This document shows positions 7,866 through 17,400 of a stretch of DNA of 30,238 nucleotides, piece after piece; position 1 is the stretch's first letter; each line of letters opens with the position of its first letter. The DNA is from Candidatus Latescibacterota bacterium. Lineage in GTDB: Bacteria; Latescibacterota; UBA2968; GCA-2709665. Location of the stretch: NCBI GenBank assembly GCA_012271065.1, contig JAAXHE010000292.1:1-30238 (forward strand). Reading direction: 5' to 3'. The position numbers and the translations under genes are program-made. The notes beneath the pieces are model-generated. The model had not been told where the DNA came from. It made no database searches and saw nothing but the letters and a program-made list of their open reading frames with translations.

Positions 7866-10466
7866 ATGGAAATGGTGGTCGAACTCGCCCGGGCGTCCCG
7901 GGCGTCCCCGGAACACGTCGGTGGAAAGGCGCGGAATCTCGGTCGCCTGCTTGTGGGCGGCTTCCGCGTTCCGGACGGATATTGCGTCACGGCGGATGCC
8001 TGTGTCCGGTTTCTGGAATACAATGGCATCGATCCAGCCGTTGCGACCGAGGAGGCGGTCGCCAGGGGTTCGTTTCCCTCCGACGTGGAGCACGCCATCC
8101 GGTCAGCGGCCGAATCGCTCCTCGGTCCGGGAGCAAAACCCGTGGCCGTGCGTTCGTCCGGCGCGTCCGAGGACGGTAGCGCATTCGCGTTTGCGGGTCA
8201 GTTCGAGACCTATCTGAACCTGACGGATGTCGCGTCTGTACTCGAACACGTCCGCTTGTGCTGGGCGTCGGCGTGGAACCACCGCTTGCGAACCTATGCC
8301 CCGGATCTGATTCCACGCATCGCGGTCGTGGTACAGGAAATGGTCGAGGCGGAGAAATCCGGTATCCTTTTTACGCGTAACCCGGTCGCGTCAGGCGCGC
8401 CGGGCATTTTTGTGGAAGCCAACTGGGGGCTCGGCGAGACGGTGGTCGGGGGGGAGGTCTCGCCCGATTCCTACGTGCTGGACCGGAACACGGGCCGGGT
8501 TGAGGAGAAACAGGTCGCGCACAAATTGTGGCGTCTTAGGCCGGGCGACCGCCGTGCCGATCCCATGCCCGAGGGGCTACGGGACGCCGAAGCGCTTTCA
8601 TCGGATGAGTTGCGTATCCTGTGGAGGCAGGGCAGGAAGATCGAGGCGTTCTCCGATGGCCGGCCCCAGGACATCGAATGGGCGTTTTCCGGCGGTCGAC
8701 TTTTTCTCCTGCAGACACGGCCGATTACCACGACTGTGTCCCGCCCGAGCGGCTTGTGGACGCGGGGGATCTGCGACGACCTCTGGTCCGAGCCCCTCTG
8801 TCCGATGGCCGCGTCCGTCATTGGGGGGCGCCTGAGCGAGGCCTATACGTTTCAACGTCCCGCGCGGCGCCTGGGCCTGAGTGCGCTGATACGCGACGAC
8901 GTCATGAAGGTGATCGATTGTTACATGTATGTGAATGCCGACGCCGTGGCGGATGCGCTCAAGCTGGTTCCGGAAAACCTGATGGCGGACGACGCCCTGG
9001 ATATTCTGCCACGGCGTCTCCAGGAGGAGGTCAAGGGTTCGACGTGGACCTGGTGGCGCATGGTTCCGGCGCTCCTGCGCCTGCCGGGCCTGCTGATCAC
9101 CGAGCCCTACGGTCTGATTCACAGCAATCACCGGAGGGTCAGGCAGGCATTTCTCCCGGTATTCAACCGGCGGATTCTTGCTATAGAGCGACAGATTTGC
9201 TCGGCGAGGGTTCCGGACGTGCTTCTTGCGGCCGCAAACAGGCTGACAGAATTGGCAATGCATCAGCAACGGGATGTCAATCAGTGGAGTTACACATTTG
9301 CGATTAACTGCGTCTGGGGCCTGCGAACGATGGTGGTCCGCTGGTCGGACCTCGATATGGCTACACTGAAGGATCTGCTTCTGGTACCCGAAAGAAACAG
9401 GACTTCGGAGGCCAACACCGCACTGGAGAAATTGACGGAGGAGGTCCGAAGCGACGCCGGGCTGCGTCGGATGCTGGAAGCCGGTACGGACGCGGCGTTC
9501 CTGAAACATCTGCGCGAGGGCGAAGGCGGCTTCGCGTCCAGCTTCAACTCATTTATCGATGCGTACGGAATTCGTGCTGCAAACCGGGATTTCACGTTCG
9601 CACGCTGGCGGGAACGCCCGGAGATCGTTGTGCAGATGCTGCGCCAGAACCTCTGTGCGGGAGCCTTACGTGTACAGAGAGAGCCGCGTGAAACGATGCG
9701 GAGGGCGGAAGCGAAGGTGTGCGGGCGCCTGTCAGAAATGGCCTGGGGAAGGGCGCGCGTCGCGTTGTTTCGGTTCGTGTTGAGATATGCGAGGATCTAT
9801 CTCGGACTTCGTGAGGAACTGCGATTTCACCTGGACAGACTCTTTGCCGGGTACAGGGCTGTTTTTCTTGGGCTCGGTGATCATCTTGTATCCCGAGGAT
9901 TGCTTCGGCGGAAAGATGACGTGTTTTTTCTGACCTGCGACGAGGTCGAGAACGCGTTCCGGGGCGGCCCGGTCGCATCCGAAGATGAGATTCACCGGCG
10001 GATTGCGGATTTCGAGCGCGCGCGCGTTCGCCAGCCGTTCTATTTCTGGATCGAAGGGCGTGGCGAGAATCCGGTTCCCGACGAAAACCAGGATGCGCAA
10101 CGGTTGCAGGGCGTCGGAACCAGCCCGGGCACGGCGAGCGGAACCGCACGGATCATTCGCGGGCCCGAGGAGTTCGAAACGCTGGCGCAGGGGGAGGTTC
10201 TGGTCGCGCTGGGTACCGACCCGGGTTGGACCCCGCTCTTCCGGCGCGTGAGCGCGGTGGTCACTGAAATCGGCGGGGTATTGAACCACAGTTCGGTCAT
10301 CGCGCGGGAGTACCAGGTCCCCGCGGTGGTGGGGGTGTCGGGAGCGACGCGGCGCATTCGGACCGGAGACAGGGTTACCGTGGACGGGAGCCGCGGCGTC
10401 GTCGAAATCCACGGCGACGGAAGCGATTCCCCGGAATCGTCGGATCCGGCAGACCAGGCCGGATAA
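7866..10466 (+). CDS. PEP-synthase-related ATP-dependent dikinase with rifampicin phosphotransferase architecture
   Basis: An 866-residue protein with three parts. Residues 1 to about 315 form a PPDK/PEP-synthase-type ATP-grasp domain (GGKARNLGRL; VRSSGASEDGSAFAFAGQFE; ILFTRNPVASGAPG; WAFSGGRLFLLQTRPI). A long helical segment follows to about 750. The C-terminal swivelling domain has TDPGWTPLF and EIGGVLNHSSVIARE, in which His808 is the expected phosphohistidine. The PEP/pyruvate-binding TIM barrel of true PEP synthase is absent. This order and length match rifampicin phosphotransferases, where the middle domain binds the acceptor. Here the middle part is not obviously a rifamycin pocket, so the acceptor is unknown. 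ATG 7866 is preceded by GAAGG 8 bases upstream. It could confer rifamycin inactivation or phosphorylate a metabolite. Confidence 0.85.
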   Translation: MEMVVELARASRASPEHVGGKARNLGRLLVGGFRVPDGYCVTADACVRFLEYNGIDPAVATEEAVARGSFPSDVEHAIRSAAESLLGPGAKPVAVRSSGASEDGSAFAFAGQFETYLNLTDVASVLEHVRLCWASAWNHRLRTYAPDLIPRIAVVVQEMVEAEKSGILFTRNPVASGAPGIFVEANWGLGETVVGGEVSPDSYVLDRNTGRVEEKQVAHKLWRLRPGDRRADPMPEGLRDAEALSSDELRILWRQGRKIEAFSDGRPQDIEWAFSGGRLFLLQTRPITTTVSRPSGLWTRGICDDLWSEPLCPMAASVIGGRLSEAYTFQRPARRLGLSALIRDDVMKVIDCYMYVNADAVADALKLVPENLMADDALDILPRRLQEEVKGSTWTWWRMVPALLRLPGLLITEPYGLIHSNHRRVRQAFLPVFNRRILAIERQICSARVPDVLLAAANRLTELAMHQQRDVNQWSYTFAINCVWGLRTMVVRWSDLDMATLKDLLLVPERNRTSEANTALEKLTEEVRSDAGLRRMLEAGTDAAFLKHLREGEGGFASSFNSFIDAYGIRAANRDFTFARWRERPEIVVQMLRQNLCAGALRVQREPRETMRRAEAKVCGRLSEMAWGRARVALFRFVLRYARIYLGLREELRFHLDRLFAGYRAVFLGLGDHLVSRGLLRRKDDVFFLTCDEVENAFRGGPVASEDEIHRRIADFERARVRQPFYFWIEGRGENPVPDENQDAQRLQGVGTSPGTASGTARIIRGPEEFETLAQGEVLVALGTDPGWTPLFRRVSAVVTEIGGVLNHSSVIAREYQVPAVVGVSGATRRIRTGDRVTVDGSRGVVEIHGDGSDSPESSDPADQAG

Positions 10467-10613
10467 GGCCCGCGGCTTCGGCCAACTCCCCTGTACTTCC
10501 ATATAATTCGCTTTTTTTAAAATAGTTAAAAGACTATTGCCGAAGCGCTCTGTCGAACTCCGGATTTGCGTGTCAGCGAATCGGTTGCCAAAAGCCCCTT
10601 CTTGTTGTAAATT

Positions 10614-10619
10614 TATAAT
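10614..10619 (+). promoter_or_regulatory. TATAAT-like -10 box upstream of yggS
   Basis: A perfect TATAAT lies in a locally AT-rich pocket (about 10500-10620) in otherwise GC-rich DNA, ending 48 bases before the yggS ATG. No convincing -35 hexamer sits 16-18 bases upstream; TTGCCA at 10585-10590 is 23 bases away. It is the only -10-like site that would separate the housekeeping block from the catabolic run. Confidence 0.35.
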
Positions 10620-10667
10620 TCTGCATCCGAACCGTGACTCACCTTTTTTCGTTTCGGCACAGCGCCA

Positions 10668-11357
10668 ATGACGTCGATATCGGAGAATCTGAAACGGGTC
10701 CGGGAACGCATCTCCCGGGCCGCGGAGCGAGTAGGGCGTCAGGCGCATGATATAACCCTTGTCGCGGTATCCAAAACAAAGCCCGCAGAAGCCATTGCGG
10801 AAGCGGCGGAGGCGGGGGTTCGGGTGGTTGGCGAGAACCGCGTGCAGGAGGCCGAGAGGAAGGTCGGCGACGTCACGGATGCCGTTGCATGGCATCTCGT
10901 GGGACATCTGCAGAGGAACAAGGTAAAGAGCGCGCTCCGCCTGTTCGAGATGATCCACTCCGTGGACAGTCTGCGGCTGGCAAAGGAGATCGGAAAGCGC
11001 GCGGTGCAGGCCGGGATTTCCGCACGGACGCTCGTACAGGTGAATACATCGGGGGCCGACTCGCAGTTCGGAGCCGAGCCTGACGCAACAGTCGATCTTG
11101 TGGGGCGGATTTCGGAGCTGGAAGGTGTGGGTGTGGAGGGGTTGATGACGATCGGCCTGTTCCTGCCGGATCCGGAGGCGGTTCGACCATGTTTCGTTCA
11201 ATTGCGGGAACTGGGTGAAGAGATTGCAGCGGCGCGTATTGCGGGCGTGTCGATGGCACACCTCTCCATGGGTATGACGGGGGATTTCGAGGTCGCAATC
11301 GAGGAAGGCGCCACGATGGTGCGCGTCGGCTCGGCGATCTTCGGCGCGAGGCAGTAA
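10668..11357 (+). CDS. yggS: PLP homeostasis protein, YggS/PROSC family
   Basis: A 229-residue single-domain, alanine racemase-fold protein that binds pyridoxal 5'-phosphate and buffers vitamin B6 and amino-acid pools. Lys36 in ITLVAVSKTKP is the PLP lysine. Other family blocks are GENRVQEAERK, HLVGHLQRNK, SMGMTGDFEVAI and VRVGSAIFG, the last making the phosphate-binding end. The length matches the family. The ATG has no clear ribosome-binding site. About 200 bases of AT-rich DNA precede it, so it probably heads the transcript that continues with yggT and divIVA. In Firmicutes the equivalent gene (ylmE) occupies the same position before ylmG and divIVA. Confidence 0.95.
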   Translation: MTSISENLKRVRERISRAAERVGRQAHDITLVAVSKTKPAEAIAEAAEAGVRVVGENRVQEAERKVGDVTDAVAWHLVGHLQRNKVKSALRLFEMIHSVDSLRLAKEIGKRAVQAGISARTLVQVNTSGADSQFGAEPDATVDLVGRISELEGVGVEGLMTIGLFLPDPEAVRPCFVQLRELGEEIAAARIAGVSMAHLSMGMTGDFEVAIEEGATMVRVGSAIFGARQ

Positions 11358-11448
11358 CGGAAGCGCGAAATCCTTCCGGATGTCGTGCGGTGCGATGCGC
11401 CGCCGGAGAGGCGCCCGACGGTCGGACGTTGCAGGGCTTCCAGATGTT

Positions 11449-11593
11449 CTGTCCCAGAAATAGGTTGCCAAAATTCGGGAGTCGAGTCGCCCGTCTCGCA
11501 AGGCGCCACCGACCGGTGTAAGTTCGGCGAGCGAAGGGAACGCCGCGAGACGGGATGAATCGGCGGCCGAATTGTGAGGAATTTTTGGGACAG
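11449..11593. repeat. 145-bp nested inverted repeat (structured RNA leader or small palindromic element)
   Basis: Nested complementary segments fill most of the yggS-yggT gap. Outer arms CTGTCCCAGAAAT (11449-11461) and ATTTTTGGGACAG (11581-11593) pair over 13 positions with one G-T wobble. AATTCGG (11472-11478) pairs with CCGAATT (11567-11573). CCCGTCTCGC (11490-11499) pairs perfectly with GCGAGACGGG (11545-11554). The enclosed 45 bases can close with GGCG (11502-11505)/CGCC (11541-11544), holding two small hairpins: CACC-GACC-GGTG (11507-11518) and TTCG-GCGAG-CGAA (11523-11535). No known RNA class was recognised. It ends 21 bases before the yggT ATG, so it would form part of the yggT leader if transcribed. 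A REP- or MITE-like element is the main alternative. Confidence 0.7.
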
Positions 11594-11614
11594 GACACGG
11601 AATAAAGGGTTGCG

Positions 11615-12217
11615 ATGTTATACGTCTTGTTGCAGGTCATTGACTTCTTGCGTACAGCCGTCGATTTTGTGGCATTTGCCGTGGTTGTGGCTGTCGTCGT
11701 ACTGATGGTCCTGCGCTGGATACTGTTTAAAACGCAGCCCTTCGGACGGCTGTCTCAGGTTGTTCGGGAGTGGACCGATCCCATGATCTGGCCGGTTGCG
11801 CAAAGCCTGCCGGCGTCCAACAGTCTCAGTATTGCGCCGTTATTTGTGGTTCTGGCAACGTTGTTGGCGGCTTTTTTCCTGAAGTGGGTCAGCAACGATG
11901 TGCTGCTGGCGCTGGAAGGGGTGTTACGGGCACTGTTGAACGTGGCTTTTCTTCAAGTCATAGGCTGGCTTTTTTACGGCGCGATTTCGGTCTTCCTGGT
12001 GTTGATACTCGCTCGTATCATCGTTTCCTGGATGCCCTTTCTGCGAAACGGACGGCTGATCTGGACGCTGTACGCGCTCACCGAGCCCGTCATGGCGCCT
12101 TTCCGGCGCATGATTCCGCCGCTTGGGATGTTCGATCTGTCGCCGATTCTGCTGATCCTGCTGTTGAATTTCGCAAAAGGGGCGGTTCTCGCGGTCTTCG
12201 GACTGGGCACGTCGTAG
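11615..12217 (+). CDS. yggT: YggT family integral membrane protein
   Basis: A 200-residue membrane protein with about four hydrophobic helices (roughly 18-37, 72-90, 107-135 and 172-195) and two tandem YggT repeats. The second repeat is clear: ILARIIVSWMPF followed by LTEPVMAPFRRMIPP and a FDLSPILLILLL helix. The first has the matching LRWILF, WTDPMIWPV and an IAPLFVVL helix. The family is linked to envelope growth, division-site organisation and osmotic stress; the homologue ylmG lies next to divIVA in Firmicutes. ATG 11615 follows AAAGGG. It sits between yggS and divIVA, which supports a division-associated role. Confidence 0.92.
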   Translation: MLYVLLQVIDFLRTAVDFVAFAVVVAVVVLMVLRWILFKTQPFGRLSQVVREWTDPMIWPVAQSLPASNSLSIAPLFVVLATLLAAFFLKWVSNDVLLALEGVLRALLNVAFLQVIGWLFYGAISVFLVLILARIIVSWMPFLRNGRLIWTLYALTEPVMAPFRRMIPPLGMFDLSPILLILLLNFAKGAVLAVFGLGTS

Positions 12218-12251
12218 TGCTGGAAGTCGGGTATGTGATCGTGTAGCTCGT

Positions 12252-12273
12252 CCGGGCCTCCCTCCCTGCCCGG
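12252..12273 (+). terminator. Weak hairpin after yggT
   Basis: CCGGGC (12252-12257) and GCCCGG (12268-12273) form a 6-bp stem around a pyrimidine-rich 10-base loop, 35 bases after the yggT stop. Only TTCT follows, not a T-tract. It may be a weak terminator or a processing hairpin ahead of divIVA. Confidence 0.3.
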
Positions 12274-12374
12274 TTCTGAATCCTCAATCGCGCCTTACCT
12301 CTCCCCTCAGGGCGGAATTCCCTGCCGCCCGCTCGAGTCTACCGGCGCCGGGGACGGCTATGGAGGTGGTTCCC

Positions 12375-12923
12375 GTGAAGCTGACTTCGCTGGATATCCG
12401 GAAGCAGGAGTTTAAACGGGTCTTTCGAGGTCTCGACCCGGATGAAGTAACGGCCTTTCTGGATTCGGTCGCGGATTCGTTTGAGGCACTGAACCGCGAG
12501 CGCTTGCAGGCACTGGAGCGCGAGGCCGGCTTGCAGGAGCAGGTGGAACGGTACGCGCAGATGGAGACGACGTTGCAGGAAATGCTCAAGACGGCGCAAC
12601 TGACCGCGGATGACGTGCGGGAGAATGCCCGGACAGAGCGTAGGCTGATCGTGAACGAGGCCGAAGCGCTGGCGAATCGCGCCGTGGATAAGGCGCGTAC
12701 ACAGGTGCGGCAGATGCGGAACGAGATGGTGAATCTCAAGACCAGGCGGGACATGTTCGTAGCGAGGTTTCAGTCTCTGTTACAGGCGCATTCCGAATTT
12801 CTGGCTCAGCTTTCAGACGATGAACTCGACGGCGTCGACGGAAACGACGGCGGCGAAGAAGCGTACGCGAAGGGTGGCAACGGCCAGATTGCGAATGAAG
12901 AAAATGCGGATACGGAGGACTGA
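12375..12923 (+). CDS. divIVA: DivIVA domain cell-pole / division-site protein
   Basis: A 182-residue coiled-coil protein. The N-terminal lipid-binding domain is characteristic: MKLTSLDIRKQEFKRVFRG then LDPDEVTAFLD. A heptad-rich coiled coil spans about residues 25-145, and the tail is acidic and low in complexity. DivIVA proteins sense curved membrane at poles and septa and recruit partners for growth or division. GTG 12375 is chosen over ATG 12360: the start then matches the family's MKLTP/S lead, and the GGAGGTGG between the two codons becomes a ribosome-binding site 5-6 bases upstream. It follows yggS and yggT as in Firmicutes. Pole, septum or other roles cannot be distinguished here. Confidence 0.9.
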   Translation: MKLTSLDIRKQEFKRVFRGLDPDEVTAFLDSVADSFEALNRERLQALEREAGLQEQVERYAQMETTLQEMLKTAQLTADDVRENARTERRLIVNEAEALANRAVDKARTQVRQMRNEMVNLKTRRDMFVARFQSLLQAHSEFLAQLSDDELDGVDGNDGGEEAYAKGGNGQIANEENADTED

Positions 12924-12991
12924 TTTTCGCGGTGGGCCTGGGCCGCGCGCCTTAGCGCGACGGGGTTTTCCTGCATGAGCGGAGCGGATCC

Positions 12992-13879
12992 ATGACGGAG
13001 ACGAAGACGTTGCGCCTGGGTGTGATCGGCGGCTCCGGATTCTACCGGATGGATGGCGTCAGGGTGGTGCGGGAGCACGATGTGGACACGCCTTTCGGCC
13101 GCCCATCGGATCTGCTTGTGGAAGCGGAAATCGACGGGCGCACGGTCGTCTTTCTTCCCCGGCATGGGCGTGGTCACAGGCTGCTGCCGTCCGAGGTGAG
13201 ATACCGCGCCAATATCCATGCGCTGAAGCAGCTGGGCGTCACAAACGTCCTTGCGGTGGGCGCCGTGGGAATCATGAAAGAACACATCAGGCCGGGAGAC
13301 ATGGTCGTTCCGGATCAGGTTTTCGATCGTACCAAGGGGAATCGGCAGTCCACGTTCTTCGGCGACGGGGTTGTCGGACACGTTTCCTTCGCAGATCCGT
13401 TTTGTGCGGAAATGCGCGCCCTGGTTGCCCGGGCGGCGAAGACAAAGGGTGCTGCTGTCCACGAGGGCGGCACGTACGTCTGCATGGAGGGACCGCAGTT
13501 TTCCACCCGGGCGGAGTCGCACTTTTATCGCCGGGCCGCCAATGCCACTGTGATCGGGATGACAGCGCTTCCGGAGGCCAAACTGGCCCGTGAGGCGGAA
13601 ATGTGTTACGCCGTGCTATCGATGGGCACGGATTACGACTGCTGGCACGAACAGGAAGGCGATGTCGACATCGAGTCCGTACTGGCCATCCTGAAGGCCA
13701 ATACGCGGATGGCCAATGCGGTGGTGAAGGAGATTTCCGGGCTGCTTCCCGAATCTTCGGACTGCGAATGTCTCCGCGCGGCGCGGGATGCGATTATTAC
13801 GGCGCCCGACGCCATTTCCGATGACGCGAAGCACCGGCTGAGCGTCCTTTATGGACACTATCTGGGCGGGACAGGATGA
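12992..13879 (+). CDS. mtnP: S-methyl-5'-thioadenosine phosphorylase
   Basis: A 295-residue phosphorylase that cleaves methylthioadenosine with phosphate to adenine and methylthioribose-1-phosphate in methionine salvage. Visible family motifs: GGSGFY (13-18) at the phosphate loop, LPRHGRGH (55-62), MEGPQFSTRAES (165-176) for ribose binding, IGMTALPEA (188-196) and TDYDCWH (213-219). The Asp residues of the last motif are typical of adenine-selective enzymes, which argues against a guanosine or inosine phosphorylase. ATG 12992 follows GGAGCGG by 4 bases. It overlaps the Nudix gene by 4 bases (ATGA), so the two are co-translated. Both are inserted between divIVA and ileS, genes that are neighbours in Bacillus. 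Confidence 0.92.
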   Translation: MTETKTLRLGVIGGSGFYRMDGVRVVREHDVDTPFGRPSDLLVEAEIDGRTVVFLPRHGRGHRLLPSEVRYRANIHALKQLGVTNVLAVGAVGIMKEHIRPGDMVVPDQVFDRTKGNRQSTFFGDGVVGHVSFADPFCAEMRALVARAAKTKGAAVHEGGTYVCMEGPQFSTRAESHFYRRAANATVIGMTALPEAKLAREAEMCYAVLSMGTDYDCWHEQEGDVDIESVLAILKANTRMANAVVKEISGLLPESSDCECLRAARDAIITAPDAISDDAKHRLSVLYGHYLGGTG

Positions 13880-14346
13880 TCGACGAACAATGGTACAGAA
13901 GACCCGACGGCGTGCCGGAAGCCGTTTCCGCGGGGGGTGTGGTCGTCAGGGTGGAGGACGGACAGGTGATGGTGGCGCTGATTCGCGAGCAGTCGTACAA
14001 GGAATATGGGCTCCCCAAGGGACACGTGGACAAGGGCGAGTCGGTCGAGGACGCGGCCCGGCGGGAAATCGAGGAGGAAGCGGGGTTTACGGAACTGGAG
14101 TTGATCCGGCCGATGGGCGTTCGGGCACGGATGAACTATCGTCGAACGGAATGGAAATCCACGCATTATTTCCTTTATCGGACCGAGCAGGTGGACGTCG
14201 TGCCCACCGACTTCGAGAATCACGAAATCGTGGACTGGTTTCCAATCGACCGGCTGCCGGTGATGATGTGGCCGGAGCAGAAGGCCTTGTTGGGGGAGAA
14301 CGAGCATGGGATCGTCGCGGCGGTGAATGGTCAGTCCGACCCATAA
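13876..14346 (+). CDS. Nudix hydrolase
   Basis: A 156-residue protein with a perfect Nudix box GX5EX7REUXEEXGU at residues 49-71: Gly49, Glu55, Arg63-Glu64, Glu67-Glu68 and Gly70. The box Glu residues bind the Mg2+ used to hydrolyse nucleoside diphosphates linked to another group. The lead SAGGVVVRVEDGQVMVALI and LPKGHVDKGE resemble the Ap4A/MutT-like group. Its start overlaps the mtnP stop (ATGA), so translational coupling is expected. The pairing with mtnP suggests a nucleotide clean-up role, but the substrate is not readable. About 150 bases separate it from ileS. Confidence 0.92.
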   Translation: MIDEQWYRRPDGVPEAVSAGGVVVRVEDGQVMVALIREQSYKEYGLPKGHVDKGESVEDAARREIEEEAGFTELELIRPMGVRARMNYRRTEWKSTHYFLYRTEQVDVVPTDFENHEIVDWFPIDRLPVMMWPEQKALLGENEHGIVAAVNGQSDP

Positions 14347-14406
14347 TACCGGCGACTCCCGGCAGATTACTTCCGCCTGTACCGGTCCGCATTACGGCGC
14401 GGCAGG

Positions 14407-14430
14407 ACCGGGGACGGACGCGGTCCCGGT
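14407..14430 (+). other. Hairpin in the ileS leader region
   Basis: ACCGGGGAC (14407-14415) pairs with GTCCCGGT (14423-14430) over 8 positions with one bulged G and a 7-base loop. It lies between the Nudix stop and the ileS ATG and lacks a T-tract. No T-box landmarks were recognised. It could be a weak terminator or part of an ileS leader. Confidence 0.3.
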
Positions 14431-14497
14431 ATCGAATCGACCGACGACGGGCAATGATCCGCAATTTCAGGCAACACATTGACGACGAATAGCAATC

Positions 14498-17400
14498 ATG
14501 GCGACGGTTAAAGAGACAGACAGGGTGTTTGAAGACGTTTCCGGCGGGATGGATTTTCCTGGAATGGAGAAGGAGATCCTTCGGTTCTGGGAGGAAAACC
14601 GCACGTTTGCGAAGTCGGTGGCAACCCGACCGGAATCCAGTTCGTTCATCTTCAATGACGGTCCGCCATTCGCCAGCGGGCTTCCGCATTACGGGCACCT
14701 GCTGGCGTCGATTATCAAGGACGTCGTACCTCGGTACTGGACGATGCGCGGATACCGGGTGGACAGGCGTTTCGGCTGGGACTGTCACGGGTTGCCGGTG
14801 GAGAACGAGGCCGAGAGGCAACTGGGCCTGAAGTCCAGGAAAGACATCCTCGCATTCGGCGTGGATCGATTCAACGAGTTCTGCCGTGAACAGGTGCTGC
14901 AATACACGGCGGAGTGGAAGCAGGTCATCCAGAGGTGCGGGCGGTGGGTGGACTGGGACCACCAGTACCGGACGATGGATACGGACTTCATGGAGTCCGT
15001 ATGGTGGGTGTTCAAGAGCCTGTGGGACAAGGACCTGGTGTATGAGGGATACTATTCCCTCGCCTACTGTCCCAGGTGTGCCACCCCGCTCTCTAACTTC
15101 GAGGTGAATCTCGGAGGATACCGGGATACCCAGGATCCTTCCATCACGGTGCGATTCCGCGTTCGGGGACAGGAGAATACGTCGATTCTGGCCTGGACGA
15201 CCACACCGTGGACGCTGCCTTCAAACATGGCGCTTGCCGTCGGTGACGACATCCCGTACGTGCGCGTTCACATGGAAAATGGAGAACAGTTGATCCTTGC
15301 GGAACCGCGTTTCGACTCCCTGTTCGGCAGACGCAACGGGGAGGTGGCGCGGGTGGAGAAGGAGCCGGTCGCGGCACTGCTGGAAATCCGTTACGAACCG
15401 CTGTTCCGCCATTTTTCGGATCAAGGGAACAAGGGCGCATTTCGCGTGGTTGCGGCTGATTTCGTGTCCACCGACGACGGTACCGGAATCGTACACGTCG
15501 CTCCCGGTTTCGGTGAAGATGACTATCAGCTGGGTGTTGAAATGGGCATCCCGGTTGTGTGTCCGATTGACGAGGATTGCGCGTTTACGGATGCAATACC
15601 CGAATATAAAGGACAGTTCGTAAAGGATGTCGATCGCGAGATCGTGCGGCGGTTGCGAACGGATGGTCTCCTTTTTTCCGAGGGTACGCTGGTTCACAGT
15701 TACCCGTACTGCTGGCGGTGCGATTCTCCTCTGATTTACCGCGCGATCTCTACCTGGTTCGTGGCCATCGAACCCATCAAGGACAAGATGATCGCCTCGA
15801 ATCAGCGAGTCCGGTGGGTGCCGGAACATATCAAGAACGGACGGTTCGGCCGCTGGCTGGAGGATGCGCGCGACTGGGCGATCAGCCGTAACCGTTATTG
15901 GGGTACGCCGCTGCCCGTATGGCGCAACGAGGACACGAAGGAGACGATCTGTGTCGGAAGCCGTGAAGAACTGGAGCGTTTGAGCGGGCAGAAGGTGGAG
16001 GACCTGCACAAGCATCTGATCGACCACATCGAGATCTCCAGCCCCACCGGAAGAGGCATGTTGAAGCGCGTTCCCGAGGTTCTGGATTGCTGGTTCGAGT
16101 CCGGTTCCATGCCCTATGCCCAGACACATTATCCGTTCGAGAACCGGTCGTTTTTCGAGGCCAATTTTCCGGCCGATTTCATTTCCGAAGGGCTGGATCA
16201 GACCCGGGGCTGGTTTTATACATTGACGGTCCTCGCCGCGGCGCTGTTTCAGGAGCCGGCGTTCAGGAATTGCATTGTTTCCGGTATGCTGCTTGCAGAG
16301 GACGGACGCAAGATGAGCAAGCGGTTGAAGAACTATCCGGAACCCACGGAAATGCTGGACGCGTACGGCGCTGACGCATTGAGGCTGTATCTGCTGAACT
16401 CACCTGCGCTGAAGGCCGAAGAGTTGAGAATCAGCGAACGGGGAATACAGGAGAGCCTACGTTCGGTCATCATTCCGCTTTGGAATGCGTACGGCGGAAT
16501 CTTCGTCACCTATGCCAATATCGACGGCTGGACGCCTGCCAATGTCGCCGGGGCGGCGCGCACGCACGAACTGGACCGCTGGATCCTCTCGGAATTGCAG
16601 ACGCTGCTGCACGAAATGAATGCCGAGATGGCCGCATACCGGCTGTACAGGACCGTGCCGGTCATGGTTTCGTTTGTGGAGAAGCTGACGAACTGGTACA
16701 TCCGCCGCAGCCGCCGCCGATTCTGGAAGTCGGAAGACGACGGGGACAAGGCGGCGGTCTACGAGACGCTCTACGAGGTGCTGGTTACGCTGGTCAAGGC
16801 GATGGCGCCGGTGCTGCCGTTTGTGACCGAGAGTATTTATCAGAATCTGGTCAGAAGGGTGGACAGGGAGGCCCCCGAGAGCGTCCACCTGTGCGACATG
16901 CCGCAGGCCGACGAGGCGTTGCGGGACCCCGAACTCGAGGCACAGATGCATCTGGCGATGCGCGCGGTCGCTCTGGGCCGGTCGCTTCGCAACCGTCACG
17001 ATCTCAAAGTGCGTCAACCGTTGCGGCGGGTCTACCTGCTTCCGCCGGATACCGACGGACGCGAAGCGTTGACGTCGATGCAGGGTCTGATCGCCGAAGA
17101 GCTGAATATCAAGGAGGTCGTGTTCGTGGAGGATGAGACCGAGTTGAGCGAAATCTCATACAGACCCAACTTCAGGGCACTGGGGCCGCGTTTCGGAAGA
17201 CGCATGAACGAGGTGGCCGGTCGCATCGCGGAATTGGCCCCCGGGGATATCGAACGCCTGCGTACGGGGGAAACGCTCGCGGTTGCGGGAGGTGAAATCG
17301 CTCTTGGGGATCTGGAAGTCCAGCGGCGGGAGAAAGACGACGTGGTTGTGGCCGTCGAGAACAACCTGTGCGTAGGGCTGGACGTTCACCTCGACGATGA

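Noticed and set aside
7866..10466. True phosphoenolpyruvate synthase (ppsA)
   Set aside because: The C-terminal PEP-binding barrel is absent and the phospho-His domain is at the end of the chain, which is the rifampicin phosphotransferase order.
9732..11501. 589-codon open frame on the - strand across the dikinase and yggS
   Set aside because: It spans two well-supported genes and the inverted repeat in the gap, has no family motifs, and reflects GC-biased codon use.
11358..11614. tRNA or a known riboswitch in the yggS-yggT gap
   Set aside because: No tRNA arms or known aptamer core were recognised; the nested stems are reported as an unclassified repeat or RNA instead.
14347..14497. T-box leader in front of ileS
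   Set aside because: Only one bulged 8-bp hairpin was found; no T-box consensus or terminator/antiterminator pair could be seen.
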